NCBI GenBank assembly: GCA_017860765.1
Contig: JAGDMY010000049.1
Location: forward strand, 1-8,312
From: Chloroflexota bacterium
GTDB lineage: Bacteria > Chloroflexota > Dehalococcoidia > Dehalococcoidales > UBA3254
Direction of reading: 5' to 3'
DNA length: 8,312 nt
Shown: positions 6,061 through 8,312 of the stretch, in pieces
Layout of the letters: each line of letters opens with the position of its first letter
How positions within the stretch are numbered: position 1 is the stretch's first letter
Program-made: the position numbers and the translations under genes
Notes under the pieces: model-generated
Databases searched by the model: none
What the model was told of the DNA's origin: nothing
Seen by the model: only the letters and a program-made list of their open reading frames with translations

Positions 6061-7012
6061 TCAGTTTTATTTCTTTGGCTTCCAGGGCTTCCGGTGGCAG
6101 CTGGATCACAACCGGTTTACCGTAATCATAATAGGTCAAAGTGGCATTCATATCCATGTTTGTCTGGGTAGTCGCGCTGCCTGTGGCTTCGGGAGAATTC
6201 AGGTTTAATTTGAGCCCTATTTGTTGCCTGGCCAGGAGGTAGCTGTCTTTGGCGATCCACTCTTTGACCATAAAACTCTGGAGTAATTTAGAAAAATCGG
6301 TGTTGCTGAAGTCCATCCCGGTCTGCCCGGATTGCATTTGACCGGCCATCCAGGTTGCCAGCGATTTTACATCCGGGGTGATGCTCAGGACATAACAATC
6401 GACGCCACCGACCTTTTCACTGCCGATTAATTCTAGGCCGGTGGGGGCTTTCAAAAAGTCAGTCATACTGGCCAGCTGGCTTTGCCTGGCCCATTGTTCA
6501 TCGGTCAGCTTCATCTTGGTCCACTGGTCACTTATGCCGGGCACCTCGGCCCTGATATATAACCAGCCATCCACGGAATAGATCTCAGCCGACATGTCCT
6601 GCCTGTCCTGATTGGGCACTTCCATCACCATGTCCATGACCATATCCATTTGTTTATCGGGGATGTTGATCGCGCTGGTGGCACTCTGGAGCATCTTCAT
6701 GGTGCCTGTTTCTTTCCCGGCTGGCAGGGTAAGTGACATGGACAATTCCATGTCGAATTTTAAACAGGTCATTTTTTGCAGAGCAGAGAAGGAATTGACG
6801 GCAATTTCCTCAGGAGAAAGTTTTACGCGTGCGGTCGTGGTTGGCCCGGGCAGGGCAGATGTCGCCACAGGCTGAGTTAAAGCAGATGAGGGACCGCTTG
6901 GTGAAATTTCTGGGGCTGCAGGCGTGGAGTCCCCGGCGCAGCCACCGAAAAGAACAGACCCAGCTGACAGCAACAAGATTAATACAGCCGCTGCCTTATA
7001 TGATTTCAACAT
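6053..7012 (-). CDS. Secreted lipoprotein with LppX/DUF6612-like fold
   Basis: This is a 319-residue exported protein. A lipoprotein signal peptide occupies 1-24 (K3/K6, hydrophobic AAAVLILLLSAGSVLF) with the modified cysteine at C25 in LFGGC. The residue at -3 is F rather than the common L, a mild deviation. A Pro/Ser/Thr-rich linker follows to about residue 62. The mature domain (about 63-315) resembles LppX/LprG-like or DUF6612 lipoproteins: a helix (SPEEIAVNSFSALQKM), repeated beta strands (CLKFDMELSMSLTL, EIYSVDGWLYIRAEV), the helical DEQWARQSQLASMTDFL, then VGGVDCYVLSITPD and EWIAKDSYLLARQQIGLKLNL. Such folds hold hydrophobic ligands or act as surface lipoproteins in single-membrane bacteria. 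A Met/Asp-rich segment at 121-132 (MDMV repeated) is unusual. The start at 7012 has a G-rich site seven bases away that lies in a long-range inverted repeat. The precise role is unknown. Confidence 0.85.
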   Translation of the reverse strand: MLKSYKAAAVLILLLSAGSVLFGGCAGDSTPAAPEISPSGPSSALTQPVATSALPGPTTTARVKLSPEEIAVNSFSALQKMTCLKFDMELSMSLTLPAGKETGTMKMLQSATSAINIPDKQMDMVMDMVMEVPNQDRQDMSAEIYSVDGWLYIRAEVPGISDQWTKMKLTDEQWARQSQLASMTDFLKAPTGLELIGSEKVGGVDCYVLSITPDVKSLATWMAGQMQSGQTGMDFSNTDFSKLLQSFMVKEWIAKDSYLLARQQIGLKLNLNSPEATGSATTQTNMDMNATLTYYDYGKPVVIQLPPEALEAKEIKLTQ

Positions 7013-7130
7013 AGGCTTGCCCCCCTGATCTCAAAGGGAAAACTTCCAGAATATCTTAGCGCTTGAGACTGCTGGCATACAATAGTACTTAAGTTCACTT
7101 AATTATCTCCCCGGATGCAGGGGCAAGCCT
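7013..7130 (-). promoter_or_regulatory. Lipoprotein leader with an inverted repeat that covers its ribosome-binding site
   Basis: On the minus strand the bases just before the lipoprotein ATG are CAGGGGGGCAAGCCT (7013-7027), containing the G-rich ribosome-binding site. Upstream, 7118-7130 on the same strand reads AGGCTTGCCCCTG, its complement except for two extra G in the first arm. The pair forms an 11 + 3 bp helix with about 90 bases between. An mRNA read through from the preceding gene would contain both arms and could hide the ribosome-binding site; an mRNA begun inside the loop would lack the blocking arm. Pairing is seen directly; the regulatory effect is inference. Confidence 0.5.
7089..7102. 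promoter_or_regulatory. Palindrome TTAAGT-TC-ACTTAA, candidate operator
   Basis: This is a perfect 6-2-6 palindrome about 77 bases upstream of the lipoprotein start, in the gap after the Cys-rich gene. A weak minus-strand promoter (TTGTAT, 18 bases, TAAGAT) could lie just downstream of it. A half-site TTAAGTGA recurs at 8028-8035 before the radical SAM gene. Confidence 0.4.
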
Positions 7131-7143
7131 CCAGGCAGGTGCG

Positions 7144-7827
7144 CTATTTTTTCGGGGCAGGCTTTTTCTTGCCTATTCGGGTATAATACTTTTCCGGTAT
7201 TTGGGCCGGGTCCTTATAGAAGACGAAGTGGCATTCACCCCGGCCTAAGGGTTCCTGTACATCATGGACTGAAACGAAATCGCCACCTCTTTCAATATCC
7301 AGCATTTCCATTACCGGGCAATGTACGCAATAAATGGGGAAATCTTTCATGCCCCAGGTAATACAATGGGGCTCCTTGACCCTGGCCAGGCCAGCTTCAT
7401 AGGCACCCCTCTGAATGATTCTATCCCCTGAGCCGCAAGGTTTCATGGTAATGGTAAATTTTTCGTCATCCTCCTGGACTTCTATCGGCTGCAGATGTCC
7501 CCGCATTCCCGTTAGCATATGCTCCATCAGAGAGCGGGCATCCCTTTTCTGAGGCGCCTTGAAGACCACTTTGGCCTCTGTGGTATGGGCTTCTCTTTCC
7601 GCCTTTTCCACGGCGTCAATTCCGTAGTTTTTATAAATAAAAGTCAACAGGCCTGAGGCCCAAATTCCATATCCATCATGGAGGTACGTAAACTCGCGGT
7701 ACATCCTTTGTGCTAATTCCTTGGCCTTCTCCTTGTCTCCAGCATCGATGGCTGCCAGAACCAGGTCCAGCGTCCGGGCTCCCATTTCCTTAAGTTCCTT
7801 ATCAGTGAATACCCTCTTTTTATTCAT
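7144..7827 (-). CDS. Cysteine-rich protein of unknown function (probable metal-binding)
   Basis: This is a 227-residue protein with no signal peptide or membrane segment. The N-terminal half is helical: KELKEMGARTLDLVLAAIDAGDKEKAKELAQRM, then YLHDGYGIWASGLLTFIYKNYG at 48-69. The C-terminal half carries five cysteines in recognisable contexts: C131 (MKPCGSGDR), C155 (PHCITWG), C167 and C170 (YCVHCPVME) and C199 (GECHFVFYK), with H154 and H169 next to them. This pattern suggests bound metal or an Fe-S centre and loosely recalls V4R-like and ATC-hydrolase-like small Cys proteins, but I cannot assign a family. The end is Lys/Pro-rich (GKKKPAPKK). The start at 7827 is supported by AAAGGAGG eleven bases upstream and a promoter before that. 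It is divergent from a radical SAM gene, so a joint pathway is possible but unproven. Confidence 0.85.
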   Translation of the reverse strand: MNKKRVFTDKELKEMGARTLDLVLAAIDAGDKEKAKELAQRMYREFTYLHDGYGIWASGLLTFIYKNYGIDAVEKAEREAHTTEAKVVFKAPQKRDARSLMEHMLTGMRGHLQPIEVQEDDEKFTITMKPCGSGDRIIQRGAYEAGLARVKEPHCITWGMKDFPIYCVHCPVMEMLDIERGGDFVSVHDVQEPLGRGECHFVFYKDPAQIPEKYYTRIGKKKPAPKK

Positions 7828-7838
7828 AACCGACCCGC

Positions 7839-7846
7839 CCTCCTTT
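7839..7846 (-). promoter_or_regulatory. Strong ribosome-binding site AAAGGAGG of the Cys-rich gene
   Basis: AAAGGAGG is a near-full anti-16S match, but it is 11 bases from the ATG, longer than the usual 5-9. No other in-frame start closer to it is seen. Confidence 0.6.
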
Positions 7847-7853
7847 AAATGCC

Positions 7854-7882
7854 ATATTAATAAAAAAAAAGGCCGCAGTCAA
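7854..7882 (-). promoter_or_regulatory. Sigma-70-type promoter of the Cys-rich gene
   Basis: On the minus strand TTGACT (7877-7882) is followed after 17 bases by TAATAT (7854-7859), matching 5/6 and 4/6. The spacer contains a run of nine T. The predicted start near 7847 would place AAAGGAGG (7839-7846) at the very 5' end of the mRNA, giving an unusually short leader of about 20 bases. Confidence 0.6.
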
Positions 7883-7959
7883 CGGAACGATAACAACCAG
7901 CGGCGTTGCTTCTGATAAGCTGTTAAAAAGCTGACATAGAAATAAAGATAGCCAGGAAC

Positions 7960-7965
7960 TATAAT
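7960..7965 (+). promoter_or_regulatory. Candidate -10 box for the radical SAM gene
   Basis: TATAAT matches the consensus fully, but no -35 is present at 16-18 bases; CTGACA (7931-7936) is 23 bases away. If used, the leader would be about 75 bases and would contain the small GC dyad CCCGG-N7-CCGGG at 7993-8009. The rest of the 7828-8043 gap shows no gene. Confidence 0.35.
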
Positions 7966-8043
7966 ACCATCAATGGAATGAAACCTGGCACCCCCGGTCT
8001 AAACCCGGGATGACTCAGTATTCTAATTTAAGTGAAGGGCCAG

Positions 8044-8312
8044 ATGTCTTTAACGGCTTTTTCCAGAAACCAGATCCGGAAATTGTTAACTAAAGAGAGC
8101 AATATGGTCCTGATGAATCGCCTTCCCTCCCGCCAGGACCTGGAACACAAATTCCATAGCATCGATGAATTCGGGCTTTATCTCCATATCCCTTTCTGCC
8201 GGCAAATCTGTCCTTATTGCCCTTACAACAAGGAAATTTACAAACCTGAAGCAGCGGAGTCCTATTCCAGAGCAATCTTGAAGGAAATTGACTTCTACTC
8301 CGGCCTGTTGGC
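8044..8312 (+). CDS. Radical SAM protein, HemN/HemW-like (3' end cut by window edge)
   Basis: Only 89 codons are visible. After a 43-residue N-terminal part comes GLYLHIPFCRQICPYCPYNK, with the CX3CX2C signature C52, C56, C59 that binds a [4Fe-4S] cluster and S-adenosylmethionine. The LYLHIPFC start is typical of coproporphyrinogen III dehydrogenase-like proteins (HemN, HemW, HutW). It is followed by YKPEAAESYSRAILKEIDFYSGLL, which matches the helix where these proteins read 'Y...L..EI'. The residues after the last cysteine (PYNK) differ from HemN (G-C-N) and HemW (D-F), so this may be a distinct subgroup rather than a true haem enzyme. The start at 8044 has GAAGGG four bases upstream; later in-frame ATGs at 8104 and 8113 are alternatives. 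It is divergent from the Cys-rich gene. Confidence 0.87.
   Translation, partial: MSLTAFSRNQIRKLLTKESNMVLMNRLPSRQDLEHKFHSIDEFGLYLHIPFCRQICPYCPYNKEIYKPEAAESYSRAILKEIDFYSGLL

Noticed and set aside
7114..7130. Possible terminator after the Cys-rich gene (CCCC/GGGG arms)
   Set aside because: Only four pairs and no T-run follow; the same bases are better explained by pairing with the lipoprotein ribosome-binding site.
7862..7904. GC-rich arms (GCCGC/GCGGC) followed by nine T on the minus strand, resembling an intrinsic terminator
   Set aside because: No minus-strand gene ends upstream of it, the loop is about 23 bases, and the T-run lies inside the 17-bp spacer of a good promoter for the Cys-rich gene.
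7993..8009. Riboswitch or tRNA-like structure before the radical SAM gene
   Set aside because: Only a 5-bp CCCGG/CCGGG stem is present; no conserved riboswitch core or cloverleaf can be drawn.

Overview
The window looks like bacterial chromosome from an anaerobe-type lineage of moderate GC content. The genes are densely packed, the ribosome-binding sites are purine-rich, and two or three promoters are close to the sigma-70 consensus. An NrpR-type regulator (a family known from methanogenic archaea and scattered anaerobic bacteria), a membrane-free sensor kinase paired with an OmpR-type regulator, NAD-type SDR enzymes, a LppX-like lipoprotein and a HemN-like radical SAM protein together suggest a Dehalococcoidia-like Chloroflexota or an anaerobic Bacillota. 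This placement is inference; no rRNA or marker gene here settles it.

Layout. Positions 1-1667 (minus strand) hold nrpR followed by hisF. The two reading frames overlap by 38 bp, and hisF runs off the left edge. A near-consensus promoter with a dyad lying across its spacer sits just upstream of nrpR (1702-1730). Positions 1872-3782 (minus) hold a two-component system, sensor kinase then response regulator, separated by 18 bp. The kinase is divergent from two SDR dehydrogenases on the plus strand (3871-4671 and 4764-5573), with an 88-bp shared upstream region carrying a good plus-strand promoter.

Positions 5575-7827 (minus) hold a 107-residue Cys-containing protein of unknown function, which meets the second SDR gene tail to tail with one base between stop codons. 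Upstream of it lie a lipoprotein gene and a 227-residue Cys-rich protein of unknown function. A 216-bp divergent region then separates these from a plus-strand radical SAM gene (8044 onward) that is cut by the right edge.

How the genes may work together. NrpR proteins respond to 2-oxoglutarate in archaea, and HisF consumes glutamine-derived ammonia, so the nrpR-hisF unit may tie histidine synthesis, or whatever lies beyond it, to nitrogen status. The kinase/regulator pair probably senses a cytoplasmic signal and may control the divergent SDR genes. The lipoprotein gene has an unusual leader: its ribosome-binding site is complementary to a segment just after the preceding gene, so translation could depend on where transcription starts. 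No CRISPR array, tRNA, rRNA, insertion sequence or phage gene was recognised. No stretch longer than 300 bp lacks a gene; the largest gaps are 1668-1871 and 7828-8043, described below.
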